A stretch of DNA of 64,000 nt from Rhizodiscina lignyota (taxonomy: Eukaryota; Ascomycota; Dothideomycetes; Aulographales; Rhizodiscinaceae), in assembly GCA_010015805.1 (NCBI GenBank), contig ML978122.1, positions 2,886,453-2,950,452 on the forward strand, written 5' to 3'. Position 1 is the stretch's first letter. The number at the start of each line of letters is the position of its first letter. The translations under genes were made by a program, and so were the position numbers. The notes under the pieces are model-generated. The model was not told the DNA's origin. It did not search any database and saw only the letters and a list, made by a program, of their open reading frames with translations. Shown one piece after another: positions 10,482 to 22,700 of this stretch.

Positions 10482-12242
10482 ATGACTGGACTCATTCAGC
10501 TCCACAGCATCAGAGATATCAGCGGTCTTGCTTCTCTGTCAGCTGCTGTCATTGGATTGGTAAGAGTGCTAAACGCCAGCCCTATTGCGCGGCGAAAACC
10601 ATGTCAAAGCTGACATTAAATCTAGTGTATAATCTATGCAGTCGGCTCAGTATGCTACAACGTCTTCTTCCATCCACTCGCGGCTTATCCAGGACCCAAA
10701 CTTGCCGCCGCCTCTCGAATCTGGTATTGCTTTTACGCTTTGCAAGGACGCGTTCCGTTTGTCCTTTCTGAGCTACACAAAAAGTACGGAGATGTCATTC
10801 GCATTGCACCAGACGAGCTTTCCTACACGGCTGTGGAAGGCTGGAACCAGATATACGGCCATCGCCCTGGTAAACCCGAGATTACAAAGGACCGCCTCTT
10901 CTATTCTACCTTTGCCTCTGGCCCACATAGTCTCATCACTGCTGACCGCTCTCGGCATGGCCACCTACGAAAGCAATTGTCCTATGGATTTTCGGAGAAG
11001 GCATTGAGAGGGCAAGAGCATCTGATTCGCAGCTACGCAGACCTTGTGGTGGACCGCTTGAAGGCTACTTGCAAGGGAGGGTCGGCGCCGGTTGACATGG
11101 TTCGATGGTACAATGCAAGTTGATCATTCCGATGCGCATTCGATATCTTACAGTGTCCCAGTTCTTCACCTTCGATACAATGGGTGGCCTTGTATTCGGT
11201 GAGCCCTTTGGGTGTATTGAAAATTCCGATTGGCATCCTTTGGTACGAATCGTATTCGACTCTGTTAAATTCGGCACTTTCGTAAGATGCGCGAACCACT
11301 TCCCTTTTTTGACGATGATTGTGCGATCCTTGGCCATTCCAGGAGACTTGAAGCGCCGTCGTAAGGACCAACGTCGAATGACGAAGGAGAAAACCGATTA
11401 TCGAAAGTCTTTGGAGACTGAGAACGCCGACCTGATCTCGGGGTTGCTGAAGGAGGATAGCGGCGCGACTGACGATGAATATCGGTCGACTTCCGAGACG
11501 CTTATCATTGCTGGCGGCGAAACAACAGCGACCTTATTGTCCGGTGTGACATATTATCTTCTCAAGAATCCCAACTGCATGAAGAGGGTCGTCGCGGAAA
11601 TCCGATCATCGTTCACCTCTGCCGATGAAATCAACGTTGTGAGCGTTAACAAGTTGAACTATCTTCTTGCTTGTCTCAATGAAGCTCTGAGGGTGTATCC
11701 TCCAGCTTCCGACGGGTTTCCTCGCAACACTGGGCCGCATACCGAAATGATCTGCGGAAAGGCTGTCCCGCCAAATGTAAGTTCAATCAGTCATTACTTG
11801 ATGTGTTTCTCGTCTAATACGACTGGCTCAGACTGTAATTCGAATGACCCAATACGCCACATACCATTCCCCTTCCAATTTTGTAAGGCCAGATGAATTC
11901 CTACCGGAACGCTGGCTCGATGAGGAGAACAACAAAGAATCAGAGTTCTCGCAGGACAAGAAGTCAGCGCTACAGCCGTTCCATGTCGGCCCTCGAAATT
12001 GCTTGGGGCGAAAGTAAGTTCGGTCGTTGCGGTCGATCGTGTGTATAATTGCTACCGGAGCTAACTTTTGTGACAATTGTAGCCTCGCATATTTTGAAAT
12101 GCGCCTCCTCATGGCGATGCTACTCTGGAATTTCGATATGGAGCTCTTGCCGGAATCTGAAGACTGGATTGATCATCCGATATACTTGCTATGGGAGAAG
12201 CCGCAGTTGATGGTCCGCTTGACGCCACGTTCCGACATTTAG
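10482..12242 (+). CDS. Cytochrome P450, microsomal, isotrichodermin-hydroxylase-like
   Basis: Five exons: 10482-10559, 10626-11114, 11162-11776, 11832-12013, 12083-12242; about 507 aa. The N-terminal anchor runs over the first junction (SLSAAVIGL then CIIYAVGSVCYNVFFHPL), ending in the hinge AAYPGPKL. Landmarks follow in order: helix C WNQIYGHRPG region, WYN/FFTFDTMGGLVFGEPF across intron 2, helix I AGGETTATLLSG, ExxR as EALR in LNEALRVYPPAS, PERW in FLPERWLD, and heme loop FHVGPRNCLGRNLA with the ligand Cys. All expected elements are present and the order is intact, so it should be active. Intron 2 needs a GC donor (gcaagt) to preserve the conserved WYN-FFTFD junction. The layout resembles fungal P450s of the Tri11/CYP65-like type that act on terpenoids or polyketides; substrate unknown, no backbone synthase nearby. 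Confidence 0.9.
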
Positions 12243-12587
12243 CATGGTGCTTGCAACGGCTGAACTAGGGCCCAACCCTCTTCCAACCTGAGCAATCTTT
12301 GTGTGGGAGCGTCAAATCTCCCCCCCTTTTTTTTGTACCTGTACTAAATGCGACTGTCTAATGAGCGTCAGTTTGGTCATGCGCAGAGCTCGCTCGCGCA
12401 ATTTGCTCCGAGAAAAATTCGTATCCCCCTAATAAACTTCTCCGTAGCTGAACTGGACGGGGTGAGTCGTCCGAGCTCACCTTTGACTAGATGCTCTGCT
12501 CGTCGCCGTCGTCATCACTCGTGAAGCGGAGAGAGCAATCCATCGGCCTTGGCAAAGGAGACCGGTGTTCCCATGCATCAGTCCTAA

Positions 12588-12998
12588 AGTAGCCCTGACG
12601 TCCATCCTCTGCCATCCACCTTTCCAGAAGACCCGGGCGATGTCAATGATTGGGTCTCCAGAAGATTTGCTGGTCCCAGGTTACGTAGACGACCAGCATT
12701 TCATGTTGGCTTGAATTACCCTATTGCACCATCGAGTCCCCCAACCCCTCCCGCCGCACAAGTCCCAGAACCGGTCGAGTCACTTGCCACCCCAAGTGTT
12801 CGAGCTACTGGGCAGCTGGGAAAAGCTGCCGATTACGAGGAAGATGATCCTGATCCTTCGAGCGTTATCCAGCTTAGCTTGGCCGAAAGCGAGGAACAAG
12901 CAAGGACACGCACACTGAATGGCACTGATATGGAAGAATTGGAGCGAGTGCTAAGGATATCAGAAGTAGAGAAACGAGCAAGACAATTGCTTGTTTGA
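12588..12998 (+). CDS. UIM-like orphan ORF without a clear start
   Basis: The frame is open from 12588 to the stop at 12996-12998 but has no ATG; an acceptor-like tag immediately precedes it (after 12590), so an upstream exon is needed that I could not identify. The last 60 residues carry two segments resembling ubiquitin-interacting motifs: DPSSVIQLSLAESEEQA and a weaker MEELERVLRISEVEKRA, both with the acidic patch, central Ala/Leu and Ser-x-x-Glu pattern. The upstream part is proline-rich. It may be the last exon of a ubiquitin-binding protein or a gene fragment left after duplication. Confidence 0.35.
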   Translation, partial: SSPDVHPLPSTFPEDPGDVNDWVSRRFAGPRLRRRPAFHVGLNYPIAPSSPPTPPAAQVPEPVESLATPSVRATGQLGKAADYEEDDPDPSSVIQLSLAESEEQARTRTLNGTDMEELERVLRISEVEKRARQLLV

Positions 12999-13752
12999 AT
13001 GCTGCATTGAAAGGATTTTGAATGACTCCCAAATCACAATGGATGAAGTGGCAGGTATGTTCAGGAGGCTCTGGCGTCTTGGATCAAGGTAGAAAGGCGG
13101 GATTCTGAGTTGGCGTTGAGCGCATATGTCACCATCTCACGCGTACTTGTAGAGCTCAAGATATATGCAGAGTCAAAGTTTGCATAAATATGGATTTCCT
13201 TTCTACTTGGATTTGATCTCATATTTTTCTAACAGTACGATAATCGACCACCCGCGGCAAGATCCTACTCTACTATTTATAATGAACGATGTACGCAAAT
13301 TATTCTAAAAGTTCCAACACCTCTCCAATGAAACTCGCGCACAAGAAAATTCCTTGGTTGCTTCACGCTAGCCCTCTTTGTAATGCCAGGGGGTAGAGAG
13401 CCGCACCCTTGAGCCATTATTAGGTACGGAGTACTTACGGAATAACGTGACAACCTTTCTCCAGGGGCTCTCGGCTGCAACATCTTTCTCGCATCGTCCA
13501 GCACGAGCTCGAGTCTAATCTTACTAGACGCTGTAACGCCATATTGCCCGGATAAGCCATTGTGATCAGGAGAAGATCATACGATGAATAGAAGCGTGAC
13601 GATATCGGGCTATGCGTCCCACTACAGGCGGCGACAGCCGATACTTGCTAGCTAACAGGATGCACTAGATATAAGTCGCCCGAACCTCTTGTCTCATATC
13701 GACTTCTCTAGAGTATCACTTATCACCATCTCAATAACTTACAACCAGCAAA
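12999..13752. other. Intergenic region upstream of GFA gene
   Basis: No gene seen. The right end contains the probable promoter and leader of the gene at 13753; no distinctive element identified. Confidence 0.4.
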
Positions 13753-14181
13753 ATGAACGGAAGCTGCCAATGCGGCTCTGTCAAATTCACGACTCCAACG
13801 ACGCAACCTATTCGACTTTACTGCTGCCACTGCCTCCACTGTCAGAAGCAATCCACTTCCGCCTTCGGTACCTCGGCCATATTCCCCGCCTTCTCACTAC
13901 CCAAAGACGCCCCAGTGGGACTATGGGTGAATAAAAAAACGGATTCAGGGAAGGCCATGAATTGCTACTTTTGCAAAAACTGTGGCAGCAGGATAATGCA
14001 TGATCGTGGGATCGGGACAGTGAGCGTCAAGGGTGGACTGCTTGACGGGCTCGATTGGAACGATGGAATACATATATGGACGAAGCGCGCGGTGGTACCG
14101 ATACCTCAAGGAGCAGTGACTCACGAAGGTCAGCCACCGAGCAATGAGAACAAGAAGCCGCTGCACCAGGCTAATTATTAG
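13753..14181 (+). CDS. GFA/CENP-V domain zinc protein
   Basis: 142 aa, single exon, ATG at 13753. The zinc-ligand pattern of the glutathione-dependent formaldehyde-activating (GFA) family is complete: CQC at residues 5-7, CCHCLHC at 24-30, and CYFCKNCGSR near 71-79. The fold also shows the usual GSRI/GTVSVKGGLLD segment. Family members bind two zincs and some bind glutathione, but most fungal copies have unknown substrates, and true formaldehyde activation is doubtful for the family at large. Length is normal. It stands alone with its own promoter; the neighbouring minus-strand dehydrogenase is convergent. Confidence 0.93.
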   Translation: MNGSCQCGSVKFTTPTTQPIRLYCCHCLHCQKQSTSAFGTSAIFPAFSLPKDAPVGLWVNKKTDSGKAMNCYFCKNCGSRIMHDRGIGTVSVKGGLLDGLDWNDGIHIWTKRAVVPIPQGAVTHEGQPPSNENKKPLHQANY

Positions 14182-14650
14182 CATGATGCAGGAGAGCCTC
14201 CTGATGATTGAACATTTCACAGCGTGAGAGGAGATCGGTTCGATAGATCCCGGGTACAGGTGTACAGATGTACAGGTGTACATATGGTCAAAACACAGGT
14301 CACAATGCGAACACTGAATTAGACAATATTAGCAAGTCTATTGCTACGGTTCTCGAGTATTCTGTGTGTACATCTGGGCCAAGATAACAAGAAGTGCATA
14401 GGGACGCCGTTGCAGAGGCTCAGTAGCCGTGGCCAAGCTCGTTGAAACCGCTTTTCACAAAATTGAAATGATATCGAGAAATGCGTTGGCCAAGTTCGGA
14501 GTGTTCTTCAATAAAGCGCCGCACATAGCTCGAGCTCTTGCGATTTTGAACGAAGATTTCACACATGACGACTGCCAGCGAGGCAAATGCAGCTTTTTTT
14601 CACTTTCAGAATGGTCAACTCCAGCTGTCCACCGGATCAGGACGGTCCTC
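14182..14650. other. Convergent intergenic region with a short tandem repeat
   Basis: No gene. At about 14255-14282 there is a small imperfect tandem repeat of a ten-base unit of the type tgtacaggtg. Otherwise only 3' flanks of the two convergent genes. Confidence 0.4.
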
Positions 14651-15605
14651 TCACGCAGCCTCATGAGCTTTCTCTTCCGCCTCCTTTCTCATCTGAATAG
14701 CAACCGCCCTGATCTTCATCAACGTATCCTCCTGAATTTCCTCCTCGCCTATAATCTCTTTCACGCATTTCAGAAGGACAGCATCTTCGACCTCCTTAAA
14801 CCTACCCTCAGAGGAATAGATGAGCTGCCCATTCCTCCCAGAGTCCGCCATCAGCAACGCGACAGATCTGGCCACCGGCTCCGGGTACTGCAATGCCGCG
14901 CCTGCCTTCTGGAGTACAAAGTCCGGCACCAGACCAGTTGCGGTCCAGCTTGGTGCGATCGCGTTCATGCGGATAGGGACGCCAGCCGCCTTCATCAGAG
15001 GTACCATGCCACGCATGAAGCCGAGTACACCGTGCTTAGCGGTAGTGTAGTCGACAGTACGGAAGCGCTGGAAAGATGATGCCGAGGCCGTGACGACGAC
15101 GCTGTTGCTCTCGCTTGCCAACTTTCGCATGTAGTGCACGCCCAGAGTGCTGGTATTCAACATGCCTCTCAGGTTAACGTCGAGTGTAGCATAGGTTGGT
15201 TCCAGAAGATCCCCGTTCTCATCCAAGTTCTCAGCGAGATAGTCAGCCCGGGCCCCGATGCCAGCGTTGGCGAAGACGTGGTCGATAATGGGACGATGCT
15301 GAACTGCATGCTTGAACAATGAGGTTAAAGATTTCCAAGACGTGACGTCTGTGATGGTGAAGCTGAGATTCGTGTGTTCCAGTGGGATTGCGTTTAGGTC
15401 ACCAGCGGTCACGAATGCCCCATGCTCAAGGAGAAGTTTGACTGTTGCGAGACCAATTCCGGAAGAAGCGCCTGGGAATGATCAGCCAGAGCTCAATATC
15501 TGATACAAGCCCGACAGTCGAAGACTGTTGCCTACCTGTAACAATCACGTGCTTGTCTTTTAATGGCCGAAAGTCCTCATCATCTTGGATTAGGAATTCG
15601 GTCAT
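14651..15605 (-). CDS. Short-chain dehydrogenase/reductase
   Basis: Exon 1 15536-15605, intron 15472-15535, exon 2 14651-15471; 296 aa. The start is ATG at 15605; the frame is open further upstream but with no ATG. The nucleotide-binding motif spans the intron: HVIVT then GASSGIGLATVK, followed by AGDLNAI where the Asp after the second strand suggests NAD(H) preference. NAGIG, catalytic Ser in VVTASASSF, and YTTAK (Tyr-x3-Lys) are all present, so the active site is complete. The C-terminal 60 residues extend past the core and are strongly charged (EEEIQEDTLMKI), perhaps an oligomerisation tail. Classical SDR of unknown substrate, possibly prostaglandin-dehydrogenase-like. No clear cluster partner. 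Confidence 0.9.
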
Positions 15606-16218
15606 GTTGGAGTCGCGTTTGGGAAAGTTGCGGTGCTTCACGAAATTGAATCTCTACGAAATGCTCAAGGTAATTGACAACGCTTTGTGTATTTTGATGA
15701 GCTTGCGTCATGGTTTTATTGCTTGGACAATACGAACTAAGACTCCGAAATTCGAGATCGACCTGCCGAGGCCTGCGTCCTCATCTTCAATAAGAAAGGT
15801 GAGGGGCAGTGAGACACGGCAGATGAGCGCTTCAAATGATGTCAAATTTTCCAGAGTTAATTTATTATCTCTGCGTTTTACGTGGCTGTTGAAGTAGTCG
15901 AGTAATTACATGATTGTTCCAGCGTAGAAGGTAAAAGATTTCCGAGGCTGGCTTACGAAAAGGCTGCGGAGAAGAGTCAATCTCACAACCTCCATCATCG
16001 AACTACCTCTAGCATACAATAGAACAGGTCTCTTCAGCCACCTTCATAATCTGAGTGAAGCTTTTCGGTATACGTTCAATTCAGCCTGAGTCCTCCATAT
16101 ACTCCATATATCTCACATCTCATAACCCGACCAATTGTTTCACTTTCGTAGAGGTTGATCCGTTATGTATCGTACAATGCTCAGGGGCTCCCAAGAACTT
16201 CAAATACGTGCCCATTCA
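15606..16218. other. Intergenic region, no gene seen
   Basis: Moderately A/T-rich, with the SDR promoter at its left end and the 3' flank of the next minus-strand gene at its right. No protein-like frame found. Confidence 0.4.
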
Positions 16219-16773
16219 TTAGCTATTCAGATATGGATCATTCGTATTCCACAAAGCTGGCACTCTGGTTCTGGCGGCCTTGATGCTGTTAACCAGATCT
16301 TTCAGCTCAGCAATGGACTGGTCGTGATTCTTTACTGGGGATATATACGTGCTGATATAGGCTTTGATGTTGAGCTGTATGCACTCCCACTGCCGCCTAA
16401 AAGACGCAGATCTCTGCTCAAAGTCCGCTCGAGCCATCTCCCTGAAGGCTTTCTTGCCTAGTTGATTGCCGATGCGTGCGATTTCAATGCTGGCAACCAT
16501 GTTCTTATAGATATAATTCATATCCTCCAGCCACATCACACTGAGGTGGACTAGTCGTGGACACACTCTGGTTCTCAGAATCAGCTGGTCCTGGTCAAAA
16601 TCAAATCTAGACCATGCAAAACGTGGTTCCGTGCTGGGGAGGTGGTATTGGTCTACCAAATACTCCTGGAGCTGCAAGAAGCCAACCCGGCATTGTTCAT
16701 CAGAAGCATTGTCGGTGTTGGAAACCCATCCGGTGATGCCGTCTCGGAGCAATTTCTCTTGGATATAATTCAT
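16219..16773 (-). CDS. Unknown protein, probable last exon
   Basis: From ATG at 16773 the frame gives 184 aa ending in NTNDPYLNS. It is helix-rich, with amphipathic segments such as LVHLSVMWLEDMNYIYK and AELKDLVNSIKAARTR and many aromatic residues. An acceptor-like attag lies six bases upstream of the ATG, so a 5' exon is possible and the true start may differ. I recognise no domain. The gene is followed upstream on the same strand by the sulfotransferase gene (183 bases between its stop and this ATG), but no functional link is evident. Confidence 0.5.
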   Translation of the reverse strand: MNYIQEKLLRDGITGWVSNTDNASDEQCRVGFLQLQEYLVDQYHLPSTEPRFAWSRFDFDQDQLILRTRVCPRLVHLSVMWLEDMNYIYKNMVASIEIARIGNQLGKKAFREMARADFEQRSASFRRQWECIQLNIKAYISTYISPVKNHDQSIAELKDLVNSIKAARTRVPALWNTNDPYLNS

Positions 16774-16955
16774 TCTGCTAATAGATGTGAGAGAGATGTG
16801 ATGAAGCGGGCAGATTGTGTAAAGACGTCGGTCCGTCGATACAAACAAGACATAGGCATTTCAAGAGAAAAGGAGCACGCCAAAGAGTTGAGAATACTCC
16901 ATTATTCGGGGGACACAATTTCGGGCGCCATTTCATTCACCAGAGGCCCCAGACA

Positions 16956-17723
16956 TCATGAGGTCTCGATACGCGCCAAAGCCGGGTGACCTGGAAGCTT
17001 CCCTGCGTAGTACAACCACGTTACAAGCAGCGTTTCAACCCAATTCACAAATTTTCCCCATACCCAAAAGATCTTCAAATGGTCTACATTCGACCATTTG
17101 TCCTTCGGGTTGGATCTTGGGAATGCTGTCTTTGGTATATTCTTCTTGCCCAGGAATTCGCACAGCTCTTCCCATCGGAGCCCGTTGTCAATACGGAGCT
17201 CAAGCAATCGATGCGGTTGATCCTTGAAGAATTCACGGACGCGGTCGTTGTGCGATCGGTAAATCGAAACATATGTCTCCTTGTTGCTCTCGTTGGCGAA
17301 CTGGGAACCGTACAGCAACTCATGCCCAACCCAGCCATTGCGATTCGTGTGCGCATGGATGCTTCGCCACCACTTTTCCTCGTCGTTCCTTAGCGTCAGG
17401 ATAAATTTTGCGTCGGGGTACATTGTTGCCATTTCTTCGTATAGAAATGTCCAAGGCAAGTCCTCAAAAGCATCGTACGTCCGAGAGAGCCCGATCAGGT
17501 GCTGTAAGTTTCCGGAATACCAGTCGTGAAAGAGTTTACGGGAGAGTAAGTCTTTCCACCCCAGGCGCTTGTAACCAAGAGTTGCAAGCGCATCGCCCAA
17601 GGAGGTAGTGCCGGTTTTATTGAGTCCGACAACGAAGACTTTGGGCTTGAAGCGAGGAATCGACCAGATAATTGGAAAGATGATGAAAGGAAGGAGCAGC
17701 GCAATATAGAACATTCGATTCAT
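16956..17723 (-). CDS. Membrane-anchored sulfotransferase-family protein
   Basis: 255 aa, single exon, ATG at 17723. An N-terminal transmembrane anchor (FYIALLLPFIIFPIIW, residues 5-20) precedes VFVVGLNKTGTTSLGDAL (residues 29-46), the P-loop-like site that contacts the 5'-phosphosulfate of PAPS. The 3'-phosphate site is seen as KFILTLRNDEEKWWRSI near residue 105. Length and order fit the fungal sulfotransferase family (Pfam Sulfotransfer_4 type), many members of which are annotated only as P-loop NTPases and have no proven substrate. A second hydrophobic stretch near the C-terminus (WVETLLVTWLYYAG) may also touch the membrane, as is common in this family. Confidence 0.85.
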   Translation of the reverse strand: MNRMFYIALLLPFIIFPIIWSIPRFKPKVFVVGLNKTGTTSLGDALATLGYKRLGWKDLLSRKLFHDWYSGNLQHLIGLSRTYDAFEDLPWTFLYEEMATMYPDAKFILTLRNDEEKWWRSIHAHTNRNGWVGHELLYGSQFANESNKETYVSIYRSHNDRVREFFKDQPHRLLELRIDNGLRWEELCEFLGKKNIPKTAFPRSNPKDKWSNVDHLKIFWVWGKFVNWVETLLVTWLYYAGKLPGHPALARIETS

Positions 17724-19734
17724 ATTGGATGACCTTTCTTAGGTAGTAACGACTGAGAGATCGAGAAAGGAATATGAAAGAGGTGCCTGGCCTTACTTGT
17801 AATTGATATCAGAGGCAACCGGGGAGTTCGCAGGACAACGCGCACCACTTTCGCACCAGCCATACGCGTCCATTCCGTGAACCCGTTCTTCCACCTGCAT
17901 CGTTGATCTGCCGCCATTTGCGAAATTGCAGGCGACCTGCCGAGTCTTGACAAGAGAACCTCATTTCCTGGCTGTATTGCGTGTGCGGTTGTGTGCGAGG
18001 TGGCGTGAAGGATGGAGTTGGAGCATCGTGTTGGCGCGAGAAAAGTCAATTGGCGCGCTTCGAAAGCGGCTTATCGCGTCGCATGCACCGACTAGAGGCC
18101 CACCGTCCCCTGCCTTCGCTTCTTTTTTCATCCACCTGCCAGGCATGGTGCCACGCGAGGCACCCTTTCCTTCGCAGTTTACTCCTGGTGTTGTGATTGG
18201 TATAAGTGCGCCACCTCCTCACTCGTGCTCGTCCATGGCGCCGGAATTAAACATCACGAGGGCTCGTACGCCAGCAGGAAGTGCGGCAAGGCGTAAAGGA
18301 TAGCCAGATTGCCTTGGAGAATTTGGCAATTGTGTTAGGTGAACTTTTCCATTATTTCATTCAAAGATTCATCTCAAAAGCTTCAGCGATAATGATACGT
18401 GGGATCAAGACCTGTTAATCCGGCCCAGATGCCGAACATGCTTCCTATTATCGAGGACAGTACTGCATCGCCTGGTTTAATCGACCATTACTCCCGGGAA
18501 CAGACCTGGACTAGCCAAATCCCGAGTATATAGAGTACAAGCGCTGCTTCCCGACTCAATGCATCAGCGTGTCATTCATGAAGTCACAGAGGTGATGGCC
18601 GAAGAGGAGGAAGACGTCATTCGCCATCAGCCAACGTTCTCGGACGGATTGCATCCACAGCATGAGGCGTGGGTGATGCGACTCCCTACACCATCAATTT
18701 CTTCTTGGTTCTCGAGCTCTTCGGAAGGAACGATGATCAAACCATCCACGTATCAGCCCTCCTGACCTCAAACCCCACTCTGGGCCACGTAGAGGTCAGT
18801 GAAGTTGCATTTATCTGAGGACTTCCTGAATGGACAACCCTCTGGCTTTAGGAATGAATTTGATGTGGTTTGTACTGAATGCTGGCAGTGTTCGTAAACG
18901 CCTGTTCAAGATGTGAGGCGGGCCATTAGTGTTACAACTCCATGAGCAAGTTGATAATGCAAAAAGCGATCCAGTTCATCGGAAATCTTGAATTCTATCA
19001 TCATCCACCTACTATACACCACGTCCAGACTGGTTCCAGCTCCACACAAACCCGTACCCCACCAAGATCGGTGCGTCCGTGCCGTGAAGACAGGAAACGT
19101 CCATCGTACAACCACCTCCTCTCGGCCTCCACCACCACAGAACGAAAGTAAAGAAAAAGGTCAAGGGGGAATGGAGTGCATTATCTACACACCACGACGA
19201 AAAGAAAAGAGAAAAGCCACCACCACCTTTTTCTCGCAGAAAAACACAGCAGTTCTATCACAAACCGCGAAAATGCCACCTGCATATCCCGGCGCGCCAT
19301 CGCTTCGAGATACACGTCGAACAGGTTCCTCCGCAACCGTCACCGGGCTGTGGGCGCTGCCCAAGCACGGAAAACAGGATGCCTCGCTTCGCTAAACTCC
19401 TCGATCGTCTGCCGGTATCGCTATCCTTCGACAACAATGTTGTCTGCTCGTTTTGCATGATGGGGTATTGTATTGGGGAATCGGGACCGCTAGAAAAAAA
19501 ACAAAAAGGTTGCAAAATGGGGGAAGGAGGGGAAGAAAAAAAGAAAACGCCGTAAATGCTTGGGTCGTAGCTTCGCATGCGAGGCGAAAAGGCTCTTGAT
19601 AAAACAGTGGAAAACAACCCGCACGCCCATTATGCTATGCTTCCGTGGAAAACTCTCGTGGATCGGATCGTGTGTGTGTAAAGCGCTCTACCTCGCTCTC
19701 TGTGTAGGAGTAGTCAGTCTTCAGGCATAATGGG
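17724..19734. other. Long intergenic region
   Basis: No supported gene. Small frames such as 18559-18765 (+, acidic, 68 aa) lack any further evidence. Purine-rich tracts at 19146-19250 and 19490-19550 lie downstream of the kinase stop and probably fall in its 3' untranslated region. Confidence 0.4.
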
Positions 19735-22700
19735 TCACAACGCTATCCCTACCAAACTCGCCATCGCAGCAGCACTTGCAAGATCTCCTCCCCTTCCCTG
19801 CTGCCCACCGATATGCTCTCTGCTTCCATGTCCAGTGCCAAGCTGTCCGTGGCTGACACTCCGGCCTCCCTGGCCCTGTGGATGACTCCCGCTCGCGGCT
19901 CGCGGCAGGTTCGTGCCGCTCACGTTCGGACCGCTGCCGAATTGGCCGACACCAGCACCACCGACAACGTGGCCGTTGCTGGCTCTCTTGACACCGATGC
20001 CGCTTCCAAGGCCGTTCACGGTGCTGTGACGACGTGGAGGATTGCCGGGCTTGACAGGGCTAGCTGTCGAGTTGCTGGCGCTAGAGACCGCCACACCGTT
20101 TCTCAGGCTCGTAGCTGGAGGCTCAGGCAATGGCCTTGTTCTCTGTGTCGAGCTCGTTGTGGCCGATTGCGCATGTGGTGTCTGCGTTGCGGTGACTGAT
20201 CGCTTGGCAGGCGTTGCGCCACCCGACATCGCGCCGGTCGCGGCTGCGGCGGCATGGTTTGCGTGAATGCCGATAGCTTGGCCACTGCGAACCCTAGAGC
20301 CTGTGGAAGGAAGGGCACGCTTGATTCCAGTGATGAATTCATGCTGCATTGCCTCGTCCGGTCCCATGCGCCTGTCTGGGTCCCAGCGCAAGCAGCGAGT
20401 GATGAAGTCGAGAAACGAATCGTCGTCGCACTTGAGCGCTTGCTGGAGTGTCTTGCTGCTTGGTCTCCTTCTACGGCCCTTGCTCGACACTGTGACGCGA
20501 GGCTTGCCGAGCGAGTCGAAGAACAACTTCTTGCGGGAGGACTTCTCGATGAGATGTTTCTCTGGCGGGCCAAAGATCTCCATGATGCAGGCGAGCTGCT
20601 CCTGTTCGTTTTCGCCAGGGAAAATGGGGTATCCTGTCAACAGTTCTGCGAGAATGCAGCCCAAGGACCACATGTCAATTGGGATGCCATAGCTCATTCC
20701 CAGGATGACTTCCGGAGAGCGGTAGAAGCGCGACTGGATGTAGGTGTACACTTTCTCATTCTCGAAACAGCTTGATCCGAAGTCAATGACCTTGATCTCT
20801 GAGTGTAGAGGATGCGCAAGCAAAATATTTTCCGGCTTAAGATCGCAGTGGATGACGCGTCGTGATTTTAGCAGGGTCAGCGAAGAGAGGATTTGCTTTC
20901 CGAAGCGCCGAATGAGAGGAAGCGGGAAGCCCTTGAACTCGTACGCTTTAATGAACTCGTAGAGATTCATTCCGAGAAGCTCGGTAGAGATGCAGAGATG
21001 GCCACGGAAGTAGAAGGATTGTGTGAAGTTGATCATGGAATGCTTGTTGTCAGGATCCTGGACACATGTCAGCATCATGTCGCCCAACATCGGAGACTGC
21101 AACGATAGTCGCGCCAAATGTAAGACAAAATACGTACCCATTCCCTCAACTTCTGCAGAATGTTGACCTCTACGAGCGCCTGCTGATGGAATCTCTTCTT
21201 GTTCCGGATGATCTTGACAGCGACCAATCCTCCAGTCTTGTGATCGACACAACGCACCACTTGTCCGAAACTGCCCTTTCCAAGCACATCCACGACTTCG
21301 TATCGATATGCAAGGTGATCACCGAGGACGATGTTGTAGTCTCCTCGGTCATCATCGTACCCGAAGTTTGCGCCAGAAGACGAATTGAGATCGCCAACAT
21401 GCTTCTTGGCGTTCTTCGTGCCGCAGAAGAATATATCCTTATAATCAATGATCTCGCCTCTCTCGAAGATGTTGAGGTTCACCATCTGCAGCGCTTGCGC
21501 AGGTGACACCTTCTCCTTCGGATGCGCTCGCTTGCGCAGCTCATCAACGTCCTTGGCCGCAGTTTCGAAATCCTTCCTCTTGCTCGACAATTTCTCCATG
21601 ACCTTATCTGCGGCAAGATCGTCTTTATCAAGATTCGTATCCAAGTTTCTTGCCTTGAGCGTAGATACTGAGCTACGACTCCCGAGCATGCGTTGCATTG
21701 GCGTCAACAGGCTATTTGAGCTCCTCGACTGAGTACGCTCCCTATTAGTCATAGGCTGTTCAGAGTATGCGGGCGGAGGTGGATGCGTGCTTGTCCTTGC
21801 TGGACGTTGAGAGTGGAGACCGTTTTCTCCAGAGCTACGGGCTTGATCCATGCTAGTTCTAACAGTCGCCACCGAGCTCTTTCTTCTCCTGCTATCAAGG
21901 CTTGGTCGACCAGAATGCATGGACGGGGAAGGGCTAGACGTCATATTTCCATTCCAAGTCGCAGAAGCTGGCAACTTAGGTGGTGGCATACCATTATGCA
22001 TTGAATTCTTCTGCACGTCGTCCTGGTGGGGCTTATTGGATGCTTTAGAGGAACTCCTCTTCCATCCGAGACTTAACTTCCTCCTCAAACTCGATCCGCT
22101 AGACGGCGTTTCAGGCTCGTCGTTCGTGCTGGCCGATGTGTGCGCGCTTGACTGCTTCTTCTCGACTTGTGGAAGCTGAGGCGCAGTTTGCGTTCGTGGA
22201 CTGATCATGGATCCATAATCTGGGGCATGCTCAGTAACGGCGCTCTGCGGCTCTGAGTCTTGCTTCTGCGACATGTAGTAATGGAAGTCACCCTCCTTTG
22301 GCAATGAACCTGAAGAAAAAGGTGTTGTCCGAGCATTCGGTGGAGGCATAACAAGTTCCGGAGACATATCCGTTGGATGATATAACGAGCCATCAGGATT
22401 GAAATTGAAGTGCGAGCTCGCGCTGCGAAGATTGAACGCTGCAAACTCTTCATCGTCACGTAGACTTCTCGAAAAGGTCGCTTTAGATGCAGTCATTGGC
22501 GTGCTTGGAGTCTTCGTGTTATTCCGCTTGGGAGGTGTGCCTGCGCGACGATCTACCTCAGCAGAAGGAGCGGGAAAGGCTGCAATCCTATTGGCAGTAG
22601 GAGTGTTCAGTGGCAATACATTCAGCGGTGGAAGTCTGATCGGCTGGACAGTTGTTCTCTTTGGGTTTTGGGTCACCACCGCTTTATCGGGCTCAGCGCC

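Noticed and set aside
10642-10740. Later acceptor for the first P450 intron
   Set aside because: It shifts the frame and loses the YNVFFHPL-AAYPGPKL hinge; the acceptor at 10625 preserves it.
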